Below are positions 27,220 to 35,364 of a DNA stretch of 38,212 bases, one piece after another. Position 1 is the stretch's first letter. Each line of letters starts with the position of its first letter. Position numbers and translations under genes: made by a program. The notes under the pieces are model-generated. The model was not told the DNA's origin. It ran no database searches and saw only the letters and a list, made by a program, of their open reading frames with translations. The stretch is from NCBI RefSeq assembly GCF_007714205.1, contig NZ_VMQU01000048.1, positions 1 to 38,212 on the forward strand, written 5' to 3'. This DNA comes from Mycobacterium helveticum. Its GTDB lineage: Bacteria; Actinomycetota; Actinomycetes; Mycobacteriales; Mycobacteriaceae.

Positions 27220-27398
27220 TCTATCCTCCTGCGCAGCCGAGGGTCATCCTGGTCACGCGCCCAACACCCGCAGGCCAGGACGTACGGCCGACCTTATCTA
27301 CAGCGCGTCAAATCGTGTACGAGACTAACAGCTGATCTGCGGAGTTTCGTCAGCGGGCCGTCGTGCCTGCGGCGAAGCGCAACGTCCGGACAATTCTT

Positions 27399-27414
27399 TA
27401 TACTTGCTAAGTAT
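27399..27414 (+). promoter_or_regulatory. Promoter box overlapping a palindromic operator before a methyltransferase gene
   Basis: TATACT (27399-27404) is a strong TANNNT -10 box. It lies inside the perfect inverted repeat ATACTT-gct-AAGTAT (27400-27414). Binding of a dimeric regulator would cover the -10 and start region. This is the only clear signal in the 242-bp secY/methyltransferase gap (27220-27461). Confidence 0.55.
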
Positions 27415-27461
27415 CGGCAGCCGGCGTCCCGGGGCATGAGCGCCGGGAAGAATGGAGCACC

Positions 27462-28367
27462 ATGACGCGCAGTGATCAAGACAGCTGGGACCTGGCCTCG
27501 AGCGTCGGCGCCACCGCCACGATGGTCGCGGCGGCCCGCGCCCTGGCCAGCGAAGCGACCAACCCGATCATCGACGACCCGTTCGCGGCGCCGTTGGTGC
27601 GGGCGGTCGGGCTCGACTTCTTCCGCCGCCTGGTCGACGGCGAGGTGGTCCCCGAGGGCAGCGAGGACGGCGAGCGGGACTTGCAGCTGGAAACCGATTC
27701 GATCGCGGTGCGCACCCGTTTCTTCGACGACTTCTTCCTCAACGCGGCACGCGACGGCATCCGTCAAGCGGTGATCCTGGCCGCCGGTCTCGACGCGCGC
27801 GCCTACCGGCTCAGTTGGCCGCCCGGCAGTGTGGTGTACGAGGTCGATCAGCCCCAGGTCGTCGACTTCAAGAGCACCGCGATGTCGAAGTTGGGCGCCA
27901 CCCCGACCGCGGACCGGCGAACCGTCAGCATCGACCTGCGGGAAGACTGGCCGGACGCATCGCGGCGCAGCGGTTTTGACGCTGGTCAACCAACTTCTTG
28001 GAGCGCCGAGGGCTTGCTGATGTACCTTCCGCCCGAAGCCCAGGACCGGCTGTTCGACAGCATCACCGGGCTCAGCGCCCCCGGAAGCAGGCTGGCCACC
28101 GAATTCCACGGAGATGCGGGCCGGACCATGAGCGAACGCGCGCGGCAGTTCAACGAGCGGTGGGCCAAAGTCGGCTGCGACATCGACTTGTCGGGACTGT
28201 TTTTCGACGGCGAGCGCAGCGACGTCGTCGACTACCTGACCGGTGCGGGCTGGCAGGTCAGCACCCGGCCCCGGCGCGAGCTCTTCGCCGATTACGGCCT
28301 CGTCTACCCCGACGACGAGGAATCCCAGCTCCGCAACATCGTCGCCGTCACCGCGACGCTGCGCTGA
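27462..28367 (+). CDS. SAM-dependent methyltransferase, UPF0677 family (copy 1)
   Basis: 301 aa. The family opening [23 protein letters not shown] is followed by DDPFAAPLVRAVG. The probable SAM-binding loop [15 protein letters not shown] (about 104-117) leads to [13 protein letters not shown] with acidic residues Glu127/Asp129. The fold is that of leucine-carboxyl-methyltransferase (PF04072-type) proteins; mycobacteria have many such paralogues and most substrates are unknown. GGAGC precedes the ATG. It is divergent from secY and convergent with the GNAT gene, the position of Rv0731c. Confidence 0.88.
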   Translation: MTRSDQDSWDLASSVGATATMVAAARALASEATNPIIDDPFAAPLVRAVGLDFFRRLVDGEVVPEGSEDGERDLQLETDSIAVRTRFFDDFFLNAARDGIRQAVILAAGLDARAYRLSWPPGSVVYEVDQPQVVDFKSTAMSKLGATPTADRRTVSIDLREDWPDASRRSGFDAGQPTSWSAEGLLMYLPPEAQDRLFDSITGLSAPGSRLATEFHGDAGRTMSERARQFNERWAKVGCDIDLSGLFFDGERSDVVDYLTGAGWQVSTRPRRELFADYGLVYPDDEESQLRNIVAVTATLR

Positions 28368-28383
28368 GCCGCGGGGCCGGTGG

Positions 28384-28412
28384 CGATCGGCGCCCTCGGG
28401 GGGTCCCGATCG
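28384..28412. terminator. Possible bidirectional hairpin between convergent genes
   Basis: CGATCGG and CCGATCG form a 7-bp stem with a 15-nt loop in the gap between the convergent methyltransferase and GNAT genes. There is no T-tract, which is common for mycobacterial terminator-like hairpins but leaves the call weak. Nothing else is visible in 28368-28471. Confidence 0.3.
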
Positions 28413-28471
28413 TCGTTGCGGCGTGGTGAGCGATCACGACATCGACACGACCGGAATCAACGACTCACGGC

Positions 28472-29143
28472 CTACGTGGTCTCGGCGGGTTTGGCGGCCG
28501 GCGCGCGGACGACCATCGGCACGGCGGGGAAGCACCACGCCATCTCCGAGCGGGACTTGCGCAGCGCCGCCGTGCCATAGCCCTTCTTGCGGTGCTCGGG
28601 GTGGATCCAGATCCGCACGTTGACCTCGCCGCGCACCAACTCGCCGAACACCATGCCGATCTTCTCCCCCGACTCCTCGGCCACGAACCAGGCGGCCTCC
28701 TCGTCGTCGACCCGCCGCAGCGCCGCGTTGATCTCGTCGTCGAGGTTGCCGGCCGGTCCACCGGAGCCGTCTCCGGCACCCATCTCACCGGTCCGCAGGG
28801 CGAAGAGGTCCCGGTCCGTCTGCGGCGAGAACGGCCGCAGTTCGAGGTTCTCCCCCGAACTGGCCGGCCGCTCCTTGACGGTGAAGCTCAGCTGCTTGTT
28901 GAGGTCGTCGAGTTCGGCGAGGATCTTCCTGCGCGACTCGATGGTGAGCTGGTCGAACGACATGCCCATCACCGCTTCGGCGGCGGCGCGCGACGTGTCC
29001 AGCAACGCAGCGACCGACCCGACCGCGGTCGCCTTGTTCTCGGACTCCACCACGACGTCGGCTATCTCGTGCCGGCGTTCAAGAGCTTTCAACAGGGCAT
29101 CTGCGATCTCTCGGCGGGCGGCTTTGCGGTCCTGGTCGGTCAT
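28472..29143 (-). CDS. GNAT-family acetyltransferase with N-terminal gyrase-like helical region
   Basis: 223 aa. Residues about 101-223 form a GNAT domain with the acetyl-CoA loop IHPEHRKKGYGTAAL (about 180-194). Residues 1-90 are a different, helical region (AAAEAVMGMSFDQLTIESRRKILAELDDLNKQL) resembling the coiled segment of type IIA topoisomerase A subunits (pattern AxxxLxMxxxxLTxxxRxKIxxELxxL). In position it matches Rv0730. The substrate is unknown. It ends convergent to the methyltransferase and starts close to the xylB stop on the same strand (9-bp gap), so it may be in the same transcript. Confidence 0.8.
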   Translation of the reverse strand: MTDQDRKAARREIADALLKALERRHEIADVVVESENKATAVGSVAALLDTSRAAAEAVMGMSFDQLTIESRRKILAELDDLNKQLSFTVKERPASSGENLELRPFSPQTDRDLFALRTGEMGAGDGSGGPAGNLDDEINAALRRVDDEEAAWFVAEESGEKIGMVFGELVRGEVNVRIWIHPEHRKKGYGTAALRKSRSEMAWCFPAVPMVVRAPAAKPAETT

Positions 29144-29152
29144 AGCACCAGA

Positions 29153-30526
29153 CTAGATTGCACCAGACCAGGACGCCGCCGGAGGTAGCGCCTCGGATCT
29201 CCGGCTTCCCAGCTCGAGGAACCGGTGGTAGCGATCCTCGACCGCCCCCGCCCACGCGCGCCGGGGCGCCACGACGCGCCCGGTGCGTGCCCAGCGCGCG
29301 GCATCGGCGATCGACGTCTCCAGGCCGGCCGCCATGCGGGCCAGGAACGCCGCCCCCAGCGCCGCTCCCTCGGCGACTTCGGAGACCTGCACTTCACGGC
29401 CGGTCGCGTCGGCCACGGCCTGCATCCACGGCTCGACCCGGGTGCCGCCACCCGCGGCCACGAGTCGCGCGACCGGCACCCCGCTCAGCTCGATGAGCTG
29501 ACGCACGACGAAGCCCGACGCCTCGTAGGCGGCCCTGCGCAGCGCCGCCGCGTCGTGGGTCAGGTCGAGCGCGTCGAGCACCGCCCGGCGGTCCGGATCG
29601 TGGAACGGCGTGCGCTCCCCCCGGAGGTAGGGCGACCACACCGGGACCCGGCGCGGGTCGGTGGCGGCCGGGTCCCCGGGCCCCAGCACGCGATCCACCC
29701 AGCCCAGGAACAGTCCGCCGGCATTGCTGGCCCCGCCGATCTGGCTCCTGCCCGCGGCCGTGTGCGGGATGGTCCACAGGCCGGGCACCTGCCGGGCCTG
29801 CGCGACGGTCGTCCACACGATGAGCGTGGTGCCGCAGAGCACCAGCACGTCGCCGTCGCGGTCCGCGCCGGCGACGATCTGTTCGCACAGGGCGTCGACG
29901 GTGCCGGTCGCCAGCACCGCGCCGGCTTTCCGCAGCCGGCCGACCGCGGCCCCGATGGTTTCCACCCGCGGCATCTGCTCGACGGTCGCGCCGCGTTCGG
30001 CGCAGGCCGCCGCGTTCCAGCCGGTCCCGTCGAACAGCGGGAATGTCGTTGCAGCGGTGGCGAAGTCGACCACAGCCTCCCCGGCCAGCGCGTGATTGGC
30101 CACCGCCGGCGCCGGCCAGTATCCGGCCGCCCCGGGCGCCCGGGCCGCCGTCCAGCGCAGGAACTCGGCGGCCTCGCCCACCGCGGGCAGCGGTTGGTTC
30201 GCCGTCCCCGGGCCACGGCCCCTGGCGTCCCCGTACAGCAGTCCCGACGTGACGGGCACGCCGGTGGCGTCGACGGCCGTCAGCGACGGCACCATCGCCG
30301 AAACGGCGACCGCCCGTGCGTCACGGCAGCCGAGCCGGTCCAGCGCCGCCAGCGGACCTCGCCGCCACGCTTCGTCGGCATCGTGCTCGAGCCGGTCGGG
30401 GGCCGGCACCCGCAACCGGTGTCCGATGCGCACCCGCGCCGTCACGCGGCCATCGGCGTCGGCGGCGACCGCTTTGACCGAGGTGCTGCCGACGTCGATG
30501 CCGATTGTGACGCCTTCGCGTGACAC
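29153..30526 (-). CDS. xylB: FGGY-family carbohydrate kinase (XylB-like)
   Basis: Sugar kinase of about 457 aa. The N-terminal phosphate-binding loop is IGIDVGSTSVKAVAAD, followed by EHDADEAWRRGPLAAL, a mid-protein CGTTLIVW, and the C-terminal ATP-site AAGGGTRVEPWMQAVADATG. D-xylulose is the annotated substrate of the M. tuberculosis orthologue (Rv0729), but substrate identity cannot be read from sequence. I chose the GTG at 30526 because TACGGT, a TANNNT box, ends 7 nt upstream (30539-30534), implying a leaderless start. A GTG at 30535 would overlap that box. It is divergent from serA2. Confidence 0.85.
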   Translation of the reverse strand: MSREGVTIGIDVGSTSVKAVAADADGRVTARVRIGHRLRVPAPDRLEHDADEAWRRGPLAALDRLGCRDARAVAVSAMVPSLTAVDATGVPVTSGLLYGDARGRGPGTANQPLPAVGEAAEFLRWTAARAPGAAGYWPAPAVANHALAGEAVVDFATAATTFPLFDGTGWNAAACAERGATVEQMPRVETIGAAVGRLRKAGAVLATGTVDALCEQIVAGADRDGDVLVLCGTTLIVWTTVAQARQVPGLWTIPHTAAGRSQIGGASNAGGLFLGWVDRVLGPGDPAATDPRRVPVWSPYLRGERTPFHDPDRRAVLDALDLTHDAAALRRAAYEASGFVVRQLIELSGVPVARLVAAGGGTRVEPWMQAVADATGREVQVSEVAEGAALGAAFLARMAAGLETSIADAARWARTGRVVAPRRAWAGAVEDRYHRFLELGSRRSEALPPAASWSGAI

Positions 30527-30556
30527 GGGCGTCACCGTACGCCAGCATTGGCTCTC

Positions 30557-31537
30557 GTGACGCCCAAACCGCGCGCCCTGGTGACGGCGCCGCTGCGCGG
30601 GCCGGGGTTCGACAAACTCCGGCAGCTGGCCGACGTGACCTACGACCCGTGGATAGAGCAGCGGCCCCTGCGCATCTACAGTGCCGAGCAGCTGGCCGAA
30701 CGGATCACCGCCGAGTCCGCCGATGTGCTTGTGGTGGAAGCCGACTCGGTGCGCGCACCGGTGTTCGGCCTCGGCTTGCGCGCGATCGCGTCCACCCGCG
30801 GTGACCCCAACAACGTCGACGTCCCCGCGGCCACCGCGGCCGGTGTCCCGGTGCTTTACACTCCGGGCCGCAACGCCGACGCGGTCGCCGAGATGACCGT
30901 GGCCCTGCTGCTGGCCGTCACCCGCCACCTGCTGCCCGCGGATGCGGACGTCCGGGGCGGCAACATCTTTCGCGACGGCGGCATTCCTTACCAGCGCTTC
31001 CGCGGCGCCGAGATCGCCGGACGCACCGCCGGGCTGGTGGGCCTGGGCGCGGTCGGCCGGGCGGTGCGCTGGCGGCTGTCCGGACTGGGCCTGCGGGTCA
31101 TCGCCCACGACCCCTACAGCGACGAGGCCGAGCACGGTCTCGACGAGCTGCTGGCCGAGGCCGACGTGGTGTCCCTGCACGCGGCGGTCACCGACGAGAC
31201 CGCCGGGATGATCGGCGCCGCGCAGTTCGCGGCCATGCGCGACGGCGTGGTGTTCCTCAACACCGCCCGCGCCCAGCTGCACGACACCGACGCGCTGGTG
31301 GCGGCGCTGCGCGACGGCAAGGTCGCCGCCGCCGGGCTGGACCACTTCGCCGGCGAGTGGCTGCCGACGGACCACCCGCTGGCGGGCATGCCCAACGTCG
31401 TGCTGACCCCGCACATCGGGGGCGCCACCCGGGACACCGAGGCGCGGCAGGCGCAGATGGTGGCCGACGACCTGGAAGCGCTGTTGTCCGGCGGCGCACC
31501 CGCACATATCGTCAACCCGGAGGTGCTGGGCTCGTGA
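30557..31537 (+). CDS. serA2: D-isomer-specific 2-hydroxyacid dehydrogenase (SerA2-like)
   Basis: NAD-dependent enzyme of 326 aa. The nucleotide fold is GLVGLGAVGRAVRWRLSGLG. The catalytic Arg is in NTARAQLHD, and the His is in VLTPHIGGAT. The GTG at 30557 gives exactly the length of the recalled orthologue (Rv0728c); a TTG at 30548 is an alternative. Despite the name, it lacks the ACT regulatory domain of true phosphoglycerate dehydrogenase, and its setting between a sugar kinase and a class II aldolase suggests a sugar-acid substrate. It overlaps the next gene by GTGA. Confidence 0.87.
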   Translation: MTPKPRALVTAPLRGPGFDKLRQLADVTYDPWIEQRPLRIYSAEQLAERITAESADVLVVEADSVRAPVFGLGLRAIASTRGDPNNVDVPAATAAGVPVLYTPGRNADAVAEMTVALLLAVTRHLLPADADVRGGNIFRDGGIPYQRFRGAEIAGRTAGLVGLGAVGRAVRWRLSGLGLRVIAHDPYSDEAEHGLDELLAEADVVSLHAAVTDETAGMIGAAQFAAMRDGVVFLNTARAQLHDTDALVAALRDGKVAAAGLDHFAGEWLPTDHPLAGMPNVVLTPHIGGATRDTEARQAQMVADDLEALLSGGAPAHIVNPEVLGS

Positions 31538-32187
31538 GATCTGTCGACAACCCCGAAACCGCGGTCCTGGACGCGGCCAGGGACATGCTGCGGCGGGGCC
31601 TGGTCGAGGGGACCGCCGGCAACATCTCCGCCCGGCGCGCCGACGGCAGCATCGTCATCACGCCGTCGTCGGTGGACTACCGCGACATGCGGCTCGACGA
31701 CCTGGTGCTCGTCAGCCCGAACGGCGCCGTGCTGCGGGCCGCCCAGGACCGGTTCCCGTCGTCGGAGATGCAGCTGCACCTGTCCTGCTACCGGGCGTTC
31801 GACGACATCGGCAGCGTCATCCACAGCCATCCGGTGTGGGCCACGATGTTCGCCGTCGCGCGCCAGCCGATTCCGGCCTGCGTCGACGAGTTCGCCGTGT
31901 ACTGTGGCGGCGACGTCCGGTGCGCCGAGTACGCCGCCTCCGGCACGCCCGACGTCGGCCTCAACGCCGTCAGGGCGCTCGACGGGCGCGCGGCCGCCCT
32001 GATCGCCAACCACGGCCTGGTGGCCGTGGGCCCGCGGCCCGACAAGGCGCTGCACGTCACCGCCCTGGTCGAGCGTACGGCCCAGATCGTTTGGGGCGCA
32101 AGGGCTCTCGGCGGCCCCGTGCCCATCCCCGAGGACGTGAACGGCAACTTCGCCGCGGTCTACGGCTACCTGCGCACCAACGCGTGA
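31534..32187 (+). CDS. fucA: Class II aldolase, L-fuculose-phosphate aldolase-like
   Basis: Zinc aldolase of the FucA/AraD family, 217 aa, cleaving a phosphorylated ketose to dihydroxyacetone phosphate and an aldehyde. The phosphate-binding GTAGNISARR is followed by ITPSSVDYRDM. The catalytic Glu78 is in SSEMQLHL, zinc ligands His97 and His99 are in VIHSHPVWAT, and His160 is in IANHGLVAVG. The GTG overlaps the serA2 stop (GTGA), and its own stop overlaps the next GTG in the same way, so three genes are coupled. The real sugar is unknown. Confidence 0.88.
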   Translation: MRSVDNPETAVLDAARDMLRRGLVEGTAGNISARRADGSIVITPSSVDYRDMRLDDLVLVSPNGAVLRAAQDRFPSSEMQLHLSCYRAFDDIGSVIHSHPVWATMFAVARQPIPACVDEFAVYCGGDVRCAEYAASGTPDVGLNAVRALDGRAAALIANHGLVAVGPRPDKALHVTALVERTAQIVWGARALGGPVPIPEDVNGNFAAVYGYLRTNA

Positions 32188-32534
32188 CGCACCGGTTCCG
32201 GCTCGGCAGCGCAGCTGTCGCGCGGGTGGTGGAGGTCCGATTCTCGTTGGACGCCAATTCTTTTCCCGACACACCTCTTCCTGATACACCTTTTCCTGAT
32301 ACACCTTTGCCCGATACACCTTTGCCCGATACACCTTTGCCCGATACACCGCCGCCGGGATGGCGGGACAACGCCGACCTGCTGGTGCCGGACTTCTTCG
32401 ACCCCGGCGCCATCCCGATTTCGCGCCGCGTCGCGGGCCAGGCGCGCGAGGTCGACCGGTATCGCGCGAGGTTGCCGCGACCGGACGACGGCGTACAGTG
32501 GAAGAAGCTGTTAAATGGACTAATTATTAGTTGA
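32184..32534 (+). CDS. Short coupled protein with PDTPL repeats, possibly the N-terminal remnant of an MBL-fold hydrolase
   Basis: 116 aa. The GTG overlaps the fucA stop (GTGA). It reads VTHRFRLGSAAVARVVEVRFSLDANS, then FPDTP and five more PDTP(L/F) units, then PPGWRDNADLLVPDFFDPGAIPIS and a basic tail. The non-repeat parts resemble the first 50 or so residues of metallo-beta-lactamase-fold hydrolases (an RxGxxxVxRVVE strand and a DLLVPDFFDP segment). The HxHxDH metal motif is absent and the frame ends early, so the rest of that gene is probably deleted. Translation is likely because of the coupling; function is unlikely. Codon use in the repeat is AT-richer than its surroundings. Confidence 0.5.
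   Translation: MTHRFRLGSAAVARVVEVRFSLDANSFPDTPLPDTPFPDTPLPDTPLPDTPLPDTPPPGWRDNADLLVPDFFDPGAIPISRRVAGQAREVDRYRARLPRPDDGVQWKKLLNGLIIS
32265..32351 (+). repeat. 15-bp in-frame minisatellite encoding PDTPL
   Basis: Five full 15-bp units plus a 12-bp partial. Units at 32310-32324 and 32325-32339 are identical (CCCGATACACCTTTG), the one before differs at one base, and the first two differ slightly more. Because the unit is 15 bp, copy-number change keeps the frame. Confidence 0.92.
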
Positions 32535-32544
32535 GACGGACTAA
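32517..32544 (+). promoter_or_regulatory. Palindrome and direct repeats upstream of the methyltransferase array
   Basis: ACTAAT-T-ATTAGT (32519-32531) is a perfect 13-bp palindrome. The heptamer GGACTAA at 32517-32523 recurs at 32538-32544, 21 bp away, i.e. two helical turns on the same DNA face. It lies 19-46 nt before the ATG at 32563, in an unusually AT-rich patch, as expected for an operator of a TetR-like regulator. Confidence 0.5.
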
Positions 32545-32562
32545 CCACTGAGGGGTACGACT

Positions 32563-33516
32563 ATGACTTCCACCGGCTCCCGCTACGAGGGGGACACCTG
32601 GGACCTGGCATCCAGCGTCGGGGCGACGGCGACCATGGTCGCGGCCGCCCGCGCGATGGCCAGCCGCGCCGAGCGTCCGCTGATCGACGATCCGTTCGCC
32701 GAGCCGCTGGTGCGCGCCGTCGGCGTGGACCTGCTGTCCCGGCTGGCCGGCGGCGAACTGGACCCGGGCGAGTTGAACGACGTCCACGACGGCGCGACCG
32801 GCTCCGCGGGGGCCATGTCGCGCATGGCCGACAACATGGCCGTGCGCACCAAGTTCTTCGACGAGTTCTTCCTGGCGGCGACCGGGGCGGGCACCAGGCA
32901 GGCCGTGATTCTGGCCTCCGGGCTCGACGCGCGCGCCTACCGGCTGCCGTGGCCGGCCGAAACGGTCGTCTACGAGGTCGACCAGCCGCAGGTGATCGAG
33001 TTCAAGTCCCGCACGCTGGCCGGCCTGGGCGCCGTACCCACGGCCGACCGGCGCGTGGTGGCCGTGGACCTGCGCGACGACTGGCCCACCGCCCTGCGCA
33101 CCGCCGGGTTCGACCCGGCGCGCCCCACCGCCTGGAGCGCCGAGGGCCTGCTGGGCTACCTGCCGCCGGAGGCCCAGGACCGCCTGCTGGACACCATCAC
33201 CGAGCTCAGCGCGCCGGGCAGCCGGCTGGCCACCGAAAGCGCGCCCAGTCCCGGGCCCGGTGACGAGGACAAGATGAAAGAGCGCATGCAGGCCATCTCC
33301 GAGCGCTGGCGCGCGCACGGTTTCGACCTCGACATGGCGGGGCTGGTCTACTTCGGCGACCGCAACGAGGCGGCCCCCTACCTGGCCGACCGCGGCTGGC
33401 GGTTGGACAGCGTGCGCATCCGGGAGCTGTTCGTGGCCAACGGGCTGGCGCCCCTGCAGGACGACGACATGCGCATGGGCGAGATGCTCTACACCAGCGG
33501 CACCCTCGAGAAATAG
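32563..33516 (+). CDS. SAM-dependent methyltransferase, UPF0677 family (copy 2)
   Basis: 317 aa, the longest of the four copies. It opens [23 protein letters not shown]; the SAM loop [15 protein letters not shown] lies at about 114-128 and is followed by [13 protein letters not shown]. An acidic stretch at about 65-80 ([14 protein letters not shown]) and [16 protein letters not shown] near residue 225 are insertions not shared with the other copies. It is the first gene of a three-gene tandem array, 12 bp before copy 3. It corresponds in position to Rv0726c. The substrate is unknown. Confidence 0.88.
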   Translation: MTSTGSRYEGDTWDLASSVGATATMVAAARAMASRAERPLIDDPFAEPLVRAVGVDLLSRLAGGELDPGELNDVHDGATGSAGAMSRMADNMAVRTKFFDEFFLAATGAGTRQAVILASGLDARAYRLPWPAETVVYEVDQPQVIEFKSRTLAGLGAVPTADRRVVAVDLRDDWPTALRTAGFDPARPTAWSAEGLLGYLPPEAQDRLLDTITELSAPGSRLATESAPSPGPGDEDKMKERMQAISERWRAHGFDLDMAGLVYFGDRNEAAPYLADRGWRLDSVRIRELFVANGLAPLQDDDMRMGEMLYTSGTLEK

Positions 33517-33528
33517 GAGCGCAAGCCG

Positions 33529-34440
33529 ATGACCGCGAATCCGGGACGAACCGAAGGCGACAGCTGGGATCTGGCGTCCAGCGTGGGCGCGACCGCCACC
33601 ATGGTCGCGGCCTCCCGCGCGCTGGCCTCCCAGGGGCCCGACGCACTGCTCGACGATCCGCTGGCCGATCCCCTGGTGCGCGCGGTGGGGCTGGATCCGT
33701 TCATCCGGATCATCGACGGAGAGCTCGACTTCGACGACGACCCGCTGCTCAACCGCAGAGCGCGGATCGAGCAGATGACGGTCCGGACAAGGTTTTTCGA
33801 CGACTTCTTCACCGGCGCCGCCCAGGACGGCGTCCGGCAGGCGGTGATTCTGGCCTCCGGACTCGACACCCGCGCCTACCGGCTGCGGTGGCCGGCGGGC
33901 ATGGTGGTCTACGAGGTCGACCAGCCGCAGGTGATCGCGTTCAAGACGGACACCCTGGCCGGCCTGGGCGCCGCCCCGACCGCCGAGCGCCGCGCCATCG
34001 GTGTCGACCTGCGCGACGACTGGCCGGAGGCGCTGCGGCGCGGCGGTTTCGACGTCGGCCGGCCGGCCGCGTGGAGCGCGGAGGGGCTGCTGCCCTACCT
34101 GCCGCCGCAAGCCCAGGACCGGCTGTTCGACCACATCACCGCCCTCAGCGCGCCGGGCAGCCGGCTGGCCACCGAGCACGTGCCGGACCCCAACGCCTTC
34201 ACCAACGAGCGGTTGCAGCGCATCACCGAACGATGGCAGCGCGCCGGTTTCGACCTCGACGCGGCCGACCTGTTCTATCAGGGCCAGCGCAGCGTGGTGG
34301 TCGACTACCTGAGCGGCCACGGGTGGCAGGTGGCGGCCCATGCGGTCAGGGACCTGTATGCGCAGCACGGTTTCGAGTTTCCCGAGGAGCTGACGGCTGC
34401 CTTCGGCGACCTGAACTACGTCGCAGCGACCCTGAAGTAG
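33529..34440 (+). CDS. SAM-dependent methyltransferase, UPF0677 family (copy 3)
   Basis: 303 aa. [24 protein letters not shown] is followed by [13 protein letters not shown], then the SAM-binding [18 protein letters not shown] and [13 protein letters not shown]. This copy has Thr in place of Ala in the LDARAYRL motif and Ala in place of Asp/Glu before FK. GGAG precedes the ATG; gaps of 12 and 9 bp to its neighbours point to one transcript. It corresponds in position to Rv0725c. The substrate is unknown. Confidence 0.88.
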   Translation: MTANPGRTEGDSWDLASSVGATATMVAASRALASQGPDALLDDPLADPLVRAVGLDPFIRIIDGELDFDDDPLLNRRARIEQMTVRTRFFDDFFTGAAQDGVRQAVILASGLDTRAYRLRWPAGMVVYEVDQPQVIAFKTDTLAGLGAAPTAERRAIGVDLRDDWPEALRRGGFDVGRPAAWSAEGLLPYLPPQAQDRLFDHITALSAPGSRLATEHVPDPNAFTNERLQRITERWQRAGFDLDAADLFYQGQRSVVVDYLSGHGWQVAAHAVRDLYAQHGFEFPEELTAAFGDLNYVAATLK

Positions 34441-34449
34441 GGTCATCCC

Positions 34450-35364
34450 ATGCCTCGCGCTCACGACGACAGCTGGGACCTGGCCTCGAGTGTGGGCGTG
34501 ACCGCGACGATGGTCGCGGCCGGGCGCGCCATGGCGACCCGGGACCCGCGCGGCCTGATCAACGACCCGTTCGCCGAGCCGCTGGTGCGCGCCGTCGGGG
34601 TGGATTTCTTCACCATGATGTTGGACGGCGAACTCGACCCGGCGGCGTTCGAGAACGCGTCGCCGGTGCGCCTGCAGGCGATGATCGACGGAATGGCTTT
34701 GCGCACCAAGTATTTCGACGACTACTTCGTCGGAGCCACCGCGGCGGGGGTCCGTCAGGCGGTCATCCTCGCGTCCGGGCTGGACGCCCGCGCCTACCGG
34801 CTTCCGTGGCCGTCCGGCACGGTGGTCTACGAGATCGACCAGCCCGAGGTGATCGATTTCAAGTCGAACGCCCTGTCCGCCATCGGCGCCGAGCCCACCG
34901 CGGTTCGGCGCGCCGTCCCCATCGATCTGCGCGCCGACTGGCCCACCGCGCTCACCGCGGCGGGACTGGACACGGCGGCGCCGACGGCGTGGCTGGCCGA
35001 GGGGCTGTTGATCTACCTGCCGCCGGACGCCCAGGACCGGTTGTTCGACAACATCACCGGGCTCAGCGTGCCGGGCAGCACGATCGCCACCGAATTCGTG
35101 CCCGGCATCGTGGATTTCGACGCCGAGCGGGTGCGGGAGATGTCCGGTCCGTTCCGGGAGCACGGCGTCGACATCGACATGGCGTCGCTGGTCTACGCGG
35201 GCGAGCGCAACCACGTCGTGGACTACCTGCGGTCGAAGGGCTGGGACGTCGAGGGCGTGACCCGGACCGAACTTTTCCAGCGCCACGGGATGGACGTGCC
35301 TGCCCCGCAGAACGACGACCCGCTCGGCGAGATCATCTTCATCAGCGGCACCCGCACCGGCTAG
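34450..35364 (+). CDS. SAM-dependent methyltransferase, UPF0677 family (copy 4)
   Basis: 304 aa. [24 protein letters not shown], then [18 protein letters not shown], then [18 protein letters not shown] with [13 protein letters not shown]. It departs from the others at [15 protein letters not shown], where they have WSAEGLL. Its stop shares the palindromic CTAG with the sppA stop on the other strand, a 4-bp tail-to-tail overlap. It ends the array; I do not recall a third tandem copy at this site in M. tuberculosis. Confidence 0.87.
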   Translation: MPRAHDDSWDLASSVGVTATMVAAGRAMATRDPRGLINDPFAEPLVRAVGVDFFTMMLDGELDPAAFENASPVRLQAMIDGMALRTKYFDDYFVGATAAGVRQAVILASGLDARAYRLPWPSGTVVYEIDQPEVIDFKSNALSAIGAEPTAVRRAVPIDLRADWPTALTAAGLDTAAPTAWLAEGLLIYLPPDAQDRLFDNITGLSVPGSTIATEFVPGIVDFDAERVREMSGPFREHGVDIDMASLVYAGERNHVVDYLRSKGWDVEGVTRTELFQRHGMDVPAPQNDDPLGEIIFISGTRTG

